A DNA stretch of 64,000 nt from Paracoccaceae bacterium (GTDB lineage: Bacteria > Pseudomonadota > Alphaproteobacteria > Rhodobacterales > Rhodobacteraceae). The DNA lies in NCBI GenBank assembly GCA_030066855.1, contig JASJAU010000008.1:1-64000 (forward strand), read 5' to 3'. The notes below the pieces were generated by a model. The model saw only the letters and a list, made by a program, of their open reading frames with translations. It was not told the origin of the DNA and did not search any database. Shown here piece after piece: positions 53,186-61,253 of the stretch; within the stretch, counting starts at the first letter, position 1, and each line of letters opens with the position of its first letter. The translations under genes and the position numbers were made by a program.

Positions 53186-53624
53186 GCCGCTCGATCCCGG
53201 CGCGCTCTTCATTGGCGTCGGCCACCCATTGCGCGGCGATGACGGCGTCGGACCATGGCTTGCCGAGGCGCTGGCGGCGCGGGGGTTCAACGCGACGGCG
53301 CAGTTCGGCGACGGCTCCGGCCTGATCCCGATGTTCGAGCCAAGCGCGGACGTGGTTATCGTGGACGCGACCCAGAGCGGCGCGGCGCCAGGGACTCTCA
53401 CGCGTTTCGATGGCGCGGACGCGCTGCCCAAGGACCCGTTCCGCAACTCCACCCACGAATTCGGCCTCGCCGCGGCGGTCGAGATGGCGCGCATCCTCGG
53501 CGGCCTGCCGCGCCGATTGACGATCTACGGGATCGAGGGGCGGGATTTCGGCTTGGGGTCGGCGATGACGGAGGAGGTCGTTAAGGCCGCGGAGGAACTG
53601 CTCGAGCAGCTTGCACCTGCGTGA
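53178..53624 (+). CDS. Hydrogenase maturation endopeptidase (HycI/HyaD family)
   Basis: 148 residues. FIGVGHPLRGDDGVGPWLAEAL (metal-binding Asp in GDD), DATQSG and STHEFGLAAAVEMARIL are the protease signatures. It cleaves the C-terminal peptide of the large subunit after nickel insertion. GTG start within the large-subunit end (8-base overlap). A weak AGGCC/GGCCT hairpin (53624-53642) lies between it and the convergent exporter genes. Confidence 0.88.
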   Translation: MIEPLDPGALFIGVGHPLRGDDGVGPWLAEALAARGFNATAQFGDGSGLIPMFEPSADVVIVDATQSGAAPGTLTRFDGADALPKDPFRNSTHEFGLAAAVEMARILGGLPRRLTIYGIEGRDFGLGSAMTEEVVKAAEELLEQLAPA

Positions 53625-53641
53625 GGCCTGCCCCTTTGGCC

Positions 53642-54751
53642 TTAATCAAACCGGAACACCCGGGCCGCCACCCAGCCGAACACAAGCGCCGTCAGAGCCA
53701 TCGCGCCGAGGTGCGGCAATACGGAGGCGGGCGTGTTGCCGAAACTTACCAATCGGTGGATCGCGTCCATCGTCCAGCCGGCGGGGACGGCCATTTGCAG
53801 GGTTTGCATCCAGTCCGGTGTGATCTCGATCGGCCACCAGGCGCCGCCCAAGGCCGCCATGGCCATGGTCAGGAGCATGCCGAGCCCCGCCGCCTCGGCC
53901 TGCGAGCGGCCGATGGATCCGACGACGAGGCCGAGCGAGGCGCAGACAGCCGCCCAGCCAATCAGAATAATCAGCACCATCGGTAAGGCCGACCCCCATT
54001 CCATGCCGAAAAGAAGCGTGCCGACAACCATGGCGAAGCCGATTTGCGCCAGCGCGAGGAGCATCCGGCCGAGCCATTTGCCTGCAATGATCTCGTCCCG
54101 AGACAAGGGCGCGGTGGCGAGGCGGCGGAGCATGCCCTGCTCGCGCTCCATCAAAAGGAGCGTGCCGCCGGTGGTCAGGAGCACAAGCATCGTGAACATC
54201 ACAAGCATGCCGGGGATCGCCTGTTCGAACCCGGTCGGAATACGGCCGAGACGGCCCGCCGTTTCGACCTCGACGGTCAGGGCGCGTGGTGTCGCGGCAA
54301 GTGACTCGAGCGAATCCGCGCCTTCGTCCCGCGCCGCCAGAACGGCCAGTTCGGCGCGGAGGGCGAGCGTCGCCGCGGTCAGGCGCAAGGCTTCGAAATC
54401 GGTCGTCGGCGTCGGCTCTCCCGCGTGGTAAATCACCGGAACCGGCGCGTCGGCGCCGGTGAGGGGCCCGGCAATCTCAAGTCTGGGCGCGTCTTGCGCG
54501 ACGGTGGTAAACCCGGCCTCCTCGATCAGTGTCTGAAAGCGCTGTCCGACCGGGTCGTCAGCCGCCGCGGCCTCGAGGACGATCTCGGTCTCCGTCATCA
54601 TGTTGCCGATTCCGCCTTCCGTCATGCTGCCGATGAAGAAGAAGAACACCGGGGGCATCAGGACGAGCCAAAGGAGCGTCGAGCGGTCGCGCAGCGAGAA
54701 GAGCACGTCGTTCTTTGCGATGAACCAGATGTTGGACAGGGTTGTCTGCAT
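53642..54751 (-). CDS. ABC-2 type exporter permease
   Basis: 369 residues. One N-terminal helix (LLWLVLMPPVFFFFIG), a large external domain (about 45-170) and five or so C-terminal helices including GGTLLLMEREQGMLRRLATAPLSRDEIIAGKW. This is the layout of ABC-2 exporters of drugs, lipids or sodium. AGGAG precedes ATG 54751. Third gene of the exporter operon (ATPase, permease, permease). Confidence 0.88.
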   Translation of the reverse strand: MQTTLSNIWFIAKNDVLFSLRDRSTLLWLVLMPPVFFFFIGSMTEGGIGNMMTETEIVLEAAAADDPVGQRFQTLIEEAGFTTVAQDAPRLEIAGPLTGADAPVPVIYHAGEPTPTTDFEALRLTAATLALRAELAVLAARDEGADSLESLAATPRALTVEVETAGRLGRIPTGFEQAIPGMLVMFTMLVLLTTGGTLLLMEREQGMLRRLATAPLSRDEIIAGKWLGRMLLALAQIGFAMVVGTLLFGMEWGSALPMVLIILIGWAAVCASLGLVVGSIGRSQAEAAGLGMLLTMAMAALGGAWWPIEITPDWMQTLQMAVPAGWTMDAIHRLVSFGNTPASVLPHLGAMALTALVFGWVAARVFRFD

Positions 54752-54763
54752 CGGATGCTCCTT

Positions 54764-56014
54764 TCAACGGGCCGCGAAGCGCGTCTCGACGCGCCAGATT
54801 GTGAAGGCGGTCAGAACGGCTGTGGCGATCAGCGCGATGGAGAGGGCGGGGACGAATCCGGCCAGATCGCCGGTGCCGATCAGGAAGCGCTTCAACGGCT
54901 CGAGCATCATGCCGTTGGGCGTTAGCCGTCCGAAGACTGTCAGGAAATCCGGCATTGATTCAAAGGGAAAGAAGCTGCCGCCGACGAGCATTAGCGGAAA
55001 GAAGACCAGCATCGAGAACAAGGCGCCGGCCTTTCGACTGGGGGCGAGGACCTGGATGACGCTTGCCAGCGCGGCGAGCAGAAGGCCGGCCAGCGCGAGC
55101 CAGACAATGGTCATCGGCAGTTTGGCGTAGGGCAGCTCCAACAGCGTGAACCCGATAGTGGTGAGCGGCAGCACGACCGCTGCCGTGGCAAGCGCCATTC
55201 CAGCGATCCGCGCGGCGAACCCGGCTGCCGAGGACGCAGCGGTGGTCTTCAATCGTCGGAGCGTGCCCATGTCGCGCTCGGCCCAGAGGTCTTCCGCCAG
55301 CCCTTGCGCGGCGAAGATCACCGACATCATCAGAAGGCCGGGGAAAAACAACAGGATGAAACTGGCCTCCAGCGCGCCTTCAGTCGTCCGAACGTCGATC
55401 TCGACCGGCGCCCCTGACAGCTTCGGGACTGCCCGCATCAGTTTGCCGGTGCCGCCCTCGGCCAACGCGCCGATCGCTTGGGCGATTTCGTCTGACGTCA
55501 TAGTCTCGTCCCGGATTGCATCGGAGACCTCGCCGATCCGCCGGAGTTCCGGGCCGAAGGCCAGCTGCGCGTAGCTTCCGAACTCCGCGAGGGTCCGCGC
55601 AAGCTCTTCCGCCATTGCCGGCAGGATTGATTGCAGCGGGTTTGTCACCAGAGTCAGCGCTTGCGCCTCCGACGCCAGAAAGGCCGATTGGAACCCTTCG
55701 GGGACGACCAGCAGGGCGGACGCCTCGTCTGCGTCGAGCTTGGCCATGCCTTCGTCGCCTGCGACCCGCTCGATGATCAGGAGCTGGCCGAAATCCTCGG
55801 ACGACAGCGTTTCGATCAGAGCTCCGCTTAGGAACGACCCGTCTTCGTCGGCGAGGAGCAGGTGGACCTTCGGCGTCTCACCGTCCTCTCCACCCATCAC
55901 GGCGCTCAACAAAGCGCCGACCAACATGGGCACGCCGATCCAGATCGCCAGCGACCAGGGCTGCCCCAAAACGCGGCGCAATTGCTTGGAAAGGGAGGCG
56001 AGAAAGAACGTCAT
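54764..56014 (-). CDS. ABC-2 type exporter permease
   Basis: 416 residues with the same layout: N-terminal helix (IWIGVPMLVGALLSAVMGG), an external domain to about 210, then helices including GLLMMSVIFAAQGLAEDLWAERDMGTLRRLKTTAASS. It likely pairs with the permease downstream as a heterodimer. Three bases from the ATPase gene. Substrate unknown. Confidence 0.87.
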   Translation of the reverse strand: MTFFLASLSKQLRRVLGQPWSLAIWIGVPMLVGALLSAVMGGEDGETPKVHLLLADEDGSFLSGALIETLSSEDFGQLLIIERVAGDEGMAKLDADEASALLVVPEGFQSAFLASEAQALTLVTNPLQSILPAMAEELARTLAEFGSYAQLAFGPELRRIGEVSDAIRDETMTSDEIAQAIGALAEGGTGKLMRAVPKLSGAPVEIDVRTTEGALEASFILLFFPGLLMMSVIFAAQGLAEDLWAERDMGTLRRLKTTAASSAAGFAARIAGMALATAAVVLPLTTIGFTLLELPYAKLPMTIVWLALAGLLLAALASVIQVLAPSRKAGALFSMLVFFPLMLVGGSFFPFESMPDFLTVFGRLTPNGMMLEPLKRFLIGTGDLAGFVPALSIALIATAVLTAFTIWRVETRFAAR

Positions 56015-56017
56015 CGC

Positions 56018-56947
56018 TCAGGCCCTCAGCTCGGTGCCAGTGAGCTTGAGAAACAGGCTCTCAAGGTTCGGGCGGCGCACCAGCGTCTCGCGCACCTCGG
56101 CGCCGGTGCCCAAGATAGCGTCGAGCAGGTTGGCAAGGCGTCCCGGCCCGTCCGCGGTCTCGACCGTCAGGCGGCCCGGCTCGAGCGAGAGGATGCTGAC
56201 GCCTTGAAGGTTCGCGAAGGCAGTCTCGACCGGTTCGGCATCGAAGGCGCCGGAAAGCGTGATGACGTCCTGCTCGCCCACCTGGGCGCGAAGCTCTTCC
56301 AGAGTGCCCTCGGCAATCTTTCGGCCTTGGTCCATGATCGCGATCCGGTCGCAGAGCATCTCGGCTTCTTCCATGTGGTGCGTGGTGTAGAGGACGCTCG
56401 CGCCTCGTGCGGTCTCAGCCCGCACCATGTCGTGCAGCCGTTCGCGCGATTGCGGGTCGACCCCAACGGTGGGTTCGTCCAGCAGCAGAACATCCGGCTC
56501 GTGAACAATCCCGCAACCGAAATTCAGCCGCCGTTTCATGCCGCCCGAGAAATCCTTGGGCTTGTCGCCCGCCCTGTCCACAAGCCCGATCACCTCAAGC
56601 ACCTCAGTCACGCGCGACGCAAGCGTCTCGCCCTTCAGCCCATAGGCTGCGCCCCAGAACCGCAGGTTATGAATGGCGGATAGGTCTTCGTATATCGCCA
56701 ATTCCTGCGGGACGATCCCGAGTTTGGATTTCGCCTCTTTCGGCTCTCGCACGATGTCATGACCGCCGATCTCGACGATGCCGCCGCTCGGCGCGATCAG
56801 GCCGGAGACGCAGTTGATCGTCGTCGATTTCCCTGCGCCGTTCGGGCCGAGCAGCCCAAAGATCTCGCCAGGCCGCATGGTGAAGCTGATATCATCGACG
56901 GCGGTGAAACTGCCGAACTGTTTTCTGAGGTTGCGAACGTCGATCAT
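56018..56947 (-). CDS. ABC exporter ATP-binding protein
   Basis: 309 residues. Walker A GPNGAGKST near 37-45, signature FSGGMKRRLNFG near 137, Walker B LLLDEPTVGVDP near 155, and the H-loop TTHHMEEAE. A C-terminal DUF4162-type region (ITLSGAFDAEPVETAFANLQGV) follows, usual for ABC-2 exporter ATPases. Ribosome site GGAG before ATG 56947. First gene of the exporter operon. Confidence 0.9.
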   Translation of the reverse strand: MIDVRNLRKQFGSFTAVDDISFTMRPGEIFGLLGPNGAGKSTTINCVSGLIAPSGGIVEIGGHDIVREPKEAKSKLGIVPQELAIYEDLSAIHNLRFWGAAYGLKGETLASRVTEVLEVIGLVDRAGDKPKDFSGGMKRRLNFGCGIVHEPDVLLLDEPTVGVDPQSRERLHDMVRAETARGASVLYTTHHMEEAEMLCDRIAIMDQGRKIAEGTLEELRAQVGEQDVITLSGAFDAEPVETAFANLQGVSILSLEPGRLTVETADGPGRLANLLDAILGTGAEVRETLVRRPNLESLFLKLTGTELRA

Positions 56948-57066
56948 GGGACGGCTCCATTCTCAATCGAGGTGGTCGAGGGTGAGGCTAGCAGAAACCT
57001 GGCATTCCGAGCCGATGAATCCAGCGCTGCAGACCGGCCGGAAGCAGGCGGAGCGGGACAGGCATG

Positions 57067-57168
57067 TCACATCGCCCAGGCGAGGAATGCCCAGATCCAG
57101 AGGGGAGCCGGAGCGGCGATCCAGATCAGCGCGGCGGCGAGGGTTTTGTAGAGATTGAGGTTTTCCAT
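57067..57168 (-). CDS. Very small membrane protein, 33 residues
   Basis: The frame runs ATG to TGA and encodes MENLNLYKT followed by a single hydrophobic helix (LAAALIWIAAPAPLWIWAFLAW). It lies 13 bases after the next small membrane gene on the same strand, with AAAGGG eight bases upstream. It is shorter than usual calling limits. Such proteins often act as small subunits of membrane complexes; I do not recognise it. Confidence 0.55.
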   Translation of the reverse strand: MENLNLYKTLAAALIWIAAPAPLWIWAFLAWAM

Positions 57169-57181
57169 GGAACCGGCCCTT

Positions 57182-57400
57182 TCAATAACGCCCGAGAGCA
57201 ATGGCGATCGTTGAGACAAAGAAAGCCGAGTATCCGACCCCGAAAGCGATTTGCGCGTTCCGGATCAGAAATCGTCCGACCGGGTCGCCAACCTTTATCT
57301 CAGTGACCGAACCGCGAAGGCCGTCAGAGGCGATCATAAGAGCGAAAACGACGAGAAACCCAAGCGTGGCGGCTTCTGCGGCAAGTACAATGGCGGGCAT
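57182..57400 (-). CDS. Small membrane protein of unknown function
   Basis: 72 residues with two hydrophobic segments (about 4-22 and 48-68) separated by a charged loop (SDGLRGSVTEIKVGDPVGRFLIRN). ATG 57400 has AAGGAG seven bases upstream, which rules out the longer frame from 57442. It probably forms an operon with the 33-residue protein after it. Family not recognised. Confidence 0.65.
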   Translation of the reverse strand: MPAIVLAAEAATLGFLVVFALMIASDGLRGSVTEIKVGDPVGRFLIRNAQIAFGVGYSAFFVSTIAIALGRY

Positions 57401-57558
57401 GTGCTGGCTCCTTCCAGGCGGTTTCGAATGCGCTGGAGCCATAAGAGGCTGACGCCGCGAAATTCAGCGGGCTTCCTTCGCGAGGTCCTTGTTTTCTTCG
57501 TGGATGTCGAGACATTCGCGGCTCGCGCATCGCGAACCGCGTCGTGTTCAGGCCGCCG

Positions 57559-57831
57559 TCAACCGGGCGCGGGGCTCATCGACCGGTAGAGATCCTTGTT
57601 CGCGCAGAATGCCGGCGGTCCTGCGGAGAAATCCGCGCGCTCCAGCCAATCGAGGCAGGACTTCACATGTTCGCATGTCGCGCAGTTGATCATGGTTTGC
57701 CGGAGCATCTCGCGGGTTTCGGTGCCAATGCGCCGGGGCACGCGCACCCCGAGCGCCTCCATCACGCGTCTGCGGATTTCCAATCGCTGGTCGAATCGCT
57801 TTAGCCAGTTGCTATAGACTGTTCGCTGCAT
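57559..57831 (-). CDS. DUF6455-like small cysteine protein
   Basis: 90 residues. Four cysteines in a C-x2-C-x6-C ... C arrangement (NCATCEHVKSCLDWL ... PPAFCANKDLY), suited to a zinc or Fe-S site. The layout matches DUF6455, common in Rhodobacteraceae. Cytoplasmic by lack of signal peptide. A tandem repeat and a palindrome lie just upstream. Confidence 0.75.
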   Translation of the reverse strand: MQRTVYSNWLKRFDQRLEIRRRVMEALGVRVPRRIGTETREMLRQTMINCATCEHVKSCLDWLERADFSAGPPAFCANKDLYRSMSPAPG

Positions 57832-57856
57832 GCTGCCTCACTCTCTGTCGCGCAAC

Positions 57857-57915
57857 ATGGACAATGGACATGTAGGTCTGCATTGACACTAATCAAGAAA
57901 CTGGAAAGTTTCTTG
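57857..57915. promoter_or_regulatory. Tandem repeat and 22-bp palindrome between DUF6455 and LytTR genes
   Basis: ATGGACA occurs twice in tandem (57857-57870). Further on, CAAGAAACT and AGTTTCTTG form perfect 9-base arms around GGAA (57894-57915). As RNA this is a hairpin with a GNRA tetraloop but without a T-run, so an operator for the DUF6455 gene is as likely as a terminator of the LytTR gene. Confidence 0.5.
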
Positions 57916-57932
57916 CCACCACCGATTGCAGG

Positions 57933-58706
57933 TCAGATCCAGCCTTCCTCCCTCAGGATCTTCTCGAACGATCGCCCTACTGGGATTTCGGTGCCGTCCC
58001 GCGCGATCAGCGTTTTCTTGTGGCGCTCACGACGCACGTCCCTTACCGCATCCCGCGCCACCCACCAGGACCGGTGGACTTGCATGCCGGCCGCATCGGC
58101 GAGATCGGCCACCGCATCGCTCATCCGGTAGAGCGCCAGTCCCTCGCCCTCGTCGGTATGCACCCTAAGGTAATGGTCCTCCATCTGCATGTACTGAATC
58201 CGCCCGTTCAAACCTTCGGGCCGGCGCTTCAGGAGCCCGATCGTCGGGATCGAGGCGACCGCGTCGGCGCGCTCCTGCTCGGCGCGGAGGTCGGCCTCGG
58301 GCCGTGCTGCCGTCAGAATCGGCCAGCGTTCGACCAGCGTGTACTGCACAAGCGAGAAGACCGCGTTGATCACGGCGACGTTGAGATAAGACATCCAGGG
58401 CGGCGGCAATCCGCCTTCCGGATTCACGACTGCCATCATTAGCCAGCGGATCTCGAAGGTGAGCGGGATTGCCCCGATGAAGATCTGCGCGATCAACAGC
58501 ACCCAACCGGGATAGGCTTCGGCCCCGAATGACGCCCGCACGCCGCGCGAGATAAGGATCATCTGGAGCCAGCCCGCCGATATCGCGAGCAGCCAGAAGA
58601 TCGACGTGTCCAGCAGATCGGTTCCGTCGTTCTTCGACACCCAGATCATAAAGGCCGCCCCGGCGGTGATGGCGATCAGGTATCGGGCGGTCAGGTTCGG
58701 CTGCAA
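57933..58706 (-). CDS. Membrane-anchored LytTR transcriptional regulator
   Basis: 257 residues. Four hydrophobic helices fill about 8-125, and a LytTR DNA-binding domain fills about 155-257 (QYMQMEDHYLRVHTDEG; VHRSWWVARDAVRDV). I choose TTG 58706 because AGGGAG is five bases upstream; the open frame runs on into the next promoter and gene. It probably senses a membrane or lipophilic signal and binds DNA directly. Divergent from the DUF2141 gene. Targets are unknown. Confidence 0.8.
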   Translation of the reverse strand: MQPNLTARYLIAITAGAAFMIWVSKNDGTDLLDTSIFWLLAISAGWLQMILISRGVRASFGAEAYPGWVLLIAQIFIGAIPLTFEIRWLMMAVVNPEGGLPPPWMSYLNVAVINAVFSLVQYTLVERWPILTAARPEADLRAEQERADAVASIPTIGLLKRRPEGLNGRIQYMQMEDHYLRVHTDEGEGLALYRMSDAVADLADAAGMQVHRSWWVARDAVRDVRRERHKKTLIARDGTEIPVGRSFEKILREEGWI

Positions 58707-58840
58707 ATCGGCTCCCTGAGGTCTATTCGGCGCTGCAATTCGCGTGTCGCGAACGGTAGCACCGCCGCTCTCAACGAAACAAGTCTGGGGTTCGCGCAGG
58801 AAAAGTGGCAGGAAATCAGAGGCCTGGCGAATGTCGGGCC

Positions 58841-59428
58841 ATGACGACTCACACCGCATACTGCCCCCCCGCCCGGCAGCGCCTTCGTTCCTCCTTCGGC
58901 GCGCTCCTCCTCGCCGCTGCACTGCCGGGCGGTGCGCTGGCGGCGGATTTCGACGTTGAGATTACCGGCTTTGCCGACGACATCGGTCAGGCAGCTGTTG
59001 AGCTTTATGCCTCGCAGGGCGCCTACGAGTCCCGCCGCCCCGATGCCTTGCACGCCGCCCCAATCGTCGCCCGCAGGGCGAGGCTGCGGATCAACGGGCT
59101 CGATGGCGCCTACGCGCTCATTGCGTACCATGATCGGGATAGCGACGGGCGTCAGAGGACCCTGCCTTTCCGAATCCCCATCGACGCGACTGGGTATTCC
59201 CAGGGCGCATGGCGCGCCTTCAACAGCCCCGACTGGGTGCTTGCCTCATTCTCTTCAGACATCGAGCCGCCCCTGCAGTTGATCCGTCTTCGCACGAACG
59301 CGTTCGTCGCCTTTGGGCAGATGATGGCTATCGGCCTGCCTGTCCTTCTCACCGTGTTCGTGGGCCTCGGGATTATCCGCCGCATCCGCCTCGCCTTCAC
59401 CCAAGCCAGAAAGGCCGACCCGTCATGA
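58841..59428 (+). CDS. DUF2141-like secreted/membrane protein
   Basis: 195 residues. A signal peptide (about 1-32, RSSFGALLLAAALPGGALAA), then a DUF2141-like beta domain (VEITGFADDIGQAAVELYAS; LDGAYALIAYHDRDSDG), then a C-terminal helix (MMAIGLPVLLTVFVGLGII) that may anchor it. The family is periplasmic and of unknown function. Overlaps the MFS gene by ATGA. Confidence 0.75.
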   Translation: MTTHTAYCPPARQRLRSSFGALLLAAALPGGALAADFDVEITGFADDIGQAAVELYASQGAYESRRPDALHAAPIVARRARLRINGLDGAYALIAYHDRDSDGRQRTLPFRIPIDATGYSQGAWRAFNSPDWVLASFSSDIEPPLQLIRLRTNAFVAFGQMMAIGLPVLLTVFVGLGIIRRIRLAFTQARKADPS

Positions 59429-60645
59429 CCAGCCGACTGCCGATCCTATTCGTTGTTCTGACGCTCGCGCTGAATTCCATGGGCGTCGGCCTGATCCTGC
59501 CTGTGATGCCGGATTTGATCCGGGACGTGACCCGGGGCGATCTGGCGAACGCCGCCGCCTGGGGCGGAATCCTCGCTACAGCCTACGCCGTCATGCAGTT
59601 CTTCTTCGCTCCCGCCGTCGGCGCTTTGTCGGACCGTTTCGGCCGCCGTCCCGTCCTGTTGATTTCGCTTGCGATGATGGTAGTCGATTATGTCGTGCTT
59701 GCGCTGGCAGGCAGCATGTGGCTGATCCTCGCCGCGCGTCTCGTGGGTGGGATCACCGCGTCGACGCAATCAACCGCCGCCGCGCTGATCTCGGATCTCT
59801 CCGGCACGGAAGACAAGGCCAAGAACTTTGGCCTCCTGGGCGCAGCCTTCGGCGCGGGCTTCGTCTTCGGCCCGCTTATGGGCGGATTGCTGGCCGAATA
59901 CGGCACGAGAGCGCCGTTCTGGGGCGCGGCCATACTCGCCACCGCCAACCTGATATTCGGCTGGACCGTTCTGAAAGAGACCGTCACCGACGACATTCGG
60001 CGTCCGTTTCGTGTCGCCCGCGCCAACCCCTTCGCCTCGATCCTGAGCATTCGCGCCATGCCCGGCCTCGTCCCGCTCCTGTCGCTCTTCTTCCTCTACG
60101 AATTCGCCTTTCTCGTCTTCCCAGCGACCTGGGCCTACTTCACCCAGCTCCGGTTCGGCTGGACCGCCGCGACCGTCGGCGTCTCCCTCGCCACATTTGG
60201 CATCGCGATGGCCGTGGTGCAGGGCGGGCTGATCCGCTGGATCGTGCCGAATCTGGGCGAGACCCGCACGATTGTCTGGGGGTTCATCTTCAATGCGATC
60301 GCTTTCACGGCCCTCGCCGCCATCACCAATGGCGCTGTCGCGCTGATACTCGCGCCGCTTTCGGCCTTCGGCGCCATCGTCACGCCCGCGCTGCAAGGGC
60401 TGATGGCCAATGCGACGCGCGACGACATGCAAGGCGAGCTGCAGGGAGTGCTCGCTTCGGTCCGGGCCATTGCAATGATCTTCTCGCCGCTCGTCATGAC
60501 GCAGGTGTTCCGCGCTTTTTCCGAACCCGCCGCGCCCTTCCACTTTCCCGGCGCGGCTTTCGCGCTCGCGGCCGGTTTGATGATCGCCGCATTGAGCGTC
60601 AACGCCACGCTCTGCCGGGGCGCGGCGGAGACCGCGAAAGCCTGA
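59425..60645 (+). CDS. MFS drug efflux transporter (TetA-like)
   Basis: 406 residues and about twelve hydrophobic segments. Motif A is GALSDRFGRRPVLL near 65-78, and the N-terminal MGVGLILPVMPDLIRD resembles class A/C TetA proteins. It would export a small drug-like molecule with proton antiport. Similarity at this level does not show tetracycline resistance. ATGA overlap with the DUF2141 gene. Confidence 0.87.
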   Translation: MTSRLPILFVVLTLALNSMGVGLILPVMPDLIRDVTRGDLANAAAWGGILATAYAVMQFFFAPAVGALSDRFGRRPVLLISLAMMVVDYVVLALAGSMWLILAARLVGGITASTQSTAAALISDLSGTEDKAKNFGLLGAAFGAGFVFGPLMGGLLAEYGTRAPFWGAAILATANLIFGWTVLKETVTDDIRRPFRVARANPFASILSIRAMPGLVPLLSLFFLYEFAFLVFPATWAYFTQLRFGWTAATVGVSLATFGIAMAVVQGGLIRWIVPNLGETRTIVWGFIFNAIAFTALAAITNGAVALILAPLSAFGAIVTPALQGLMANATRDDMQGELQGVLASVRAIAMIFSPLVMTQVFRAFSEPAAPFHFPGAAFALAAGLMIAALSVNATLCRGAAETAKA

Positions 60646-60669
60646 AACCCTCTGACAAAGGAGACTCCC

Positions 60670-60909
60670 ATGTCTGACACCACCAACAAACCTGCCGAAA
60701 CGCCCCAATGGCTCGTTTTCGCAATCGCCGCCGGGATCGTTGGCCTGCTTATCGGATCGGCGATCACGGTCAAGGTGCTCTTCGCGGTTCTCACCTGCGC
60801 GTTGACCGCCGTTCTGGCCTATGTCGCAGTCTGCTTCGCATGCCACACGATCGCGTCGCTTTCCGGCGCGCTCGGCGGTCTCAACACCGTCTTCCAAAGC
60901 TGGCGGTGA
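60670..60909 (+). CDS. Small membrane protein of unknown function
   Basis: 79 residues with two hydrophobic segments (about 15-37 and 40-62). AAAGGAGA precedes the ATG at 60670. It sits between the MFS gene and a rhodanese gene, all in one direction with short gaps. Family not recognised. Confidence 0.72.
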   Translation: MSDTTNKPAETPQWLVFAIAAGIVGLLIGSAITVKVLFAVLTCALTAVLAYVAVCFACHTIASLSGALGGLNTVFQSWR

Positions 60910-60913
60910 AAGG

Positions 60914-61237
60914 ATGACGACGATCACGACCCGAGAGCTCAAGGCGCTGATAGACGGCGGTCAGCCCTTCCACCTGATCATGACGATGGACGCGCCGGCT
61001 TTCGCAAAGGCCCATATCCCGGGCTCCATCCAAGCCGCGAGTGCCGGAGACTTGATTGAAATCCGTGACCCGCACGCGCTGATCGTGGTCTATTGCACGG
61101 GCAGGGAATGCCGGGCGAGCGGGCTGGCCTACGAGCAGCTCGACCACGCGGGTTTTCGCAACATTCGGCACTACACGGGCGGGCTTGCCGCCTGGGCCGA
61201 GGCGGGCTTGCCGCTCGAATCTGGCGAGGCCCATTGA
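60914..61237 (+). CDS. Rhodanese-domain protein
   Basis: 107 residues, a single rhodanese domain. The active-site loop is YCTGRECRASG with Cys in the persulfide position; HIPGSIQA and GGLAAWAEAGLP are typical. It moves sulfane sulfur between donors and acceptors. ATG 60914 lies five bases after the small membrane gene; GAAAGG is close before it. Confidence 0.87.
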   Translation: MTTITTRELKALIDGGQPFHLIMTMDAPAFAKAHIPGSIQAASAGDLIEIRDPHALIVVYCTGRECRASGLAYEQLDHAGFRNIRHYTGGLAAWAEAGLPLESGEAH

Positions 61238-61253
61238 AGACAGGAGAGTCGAC

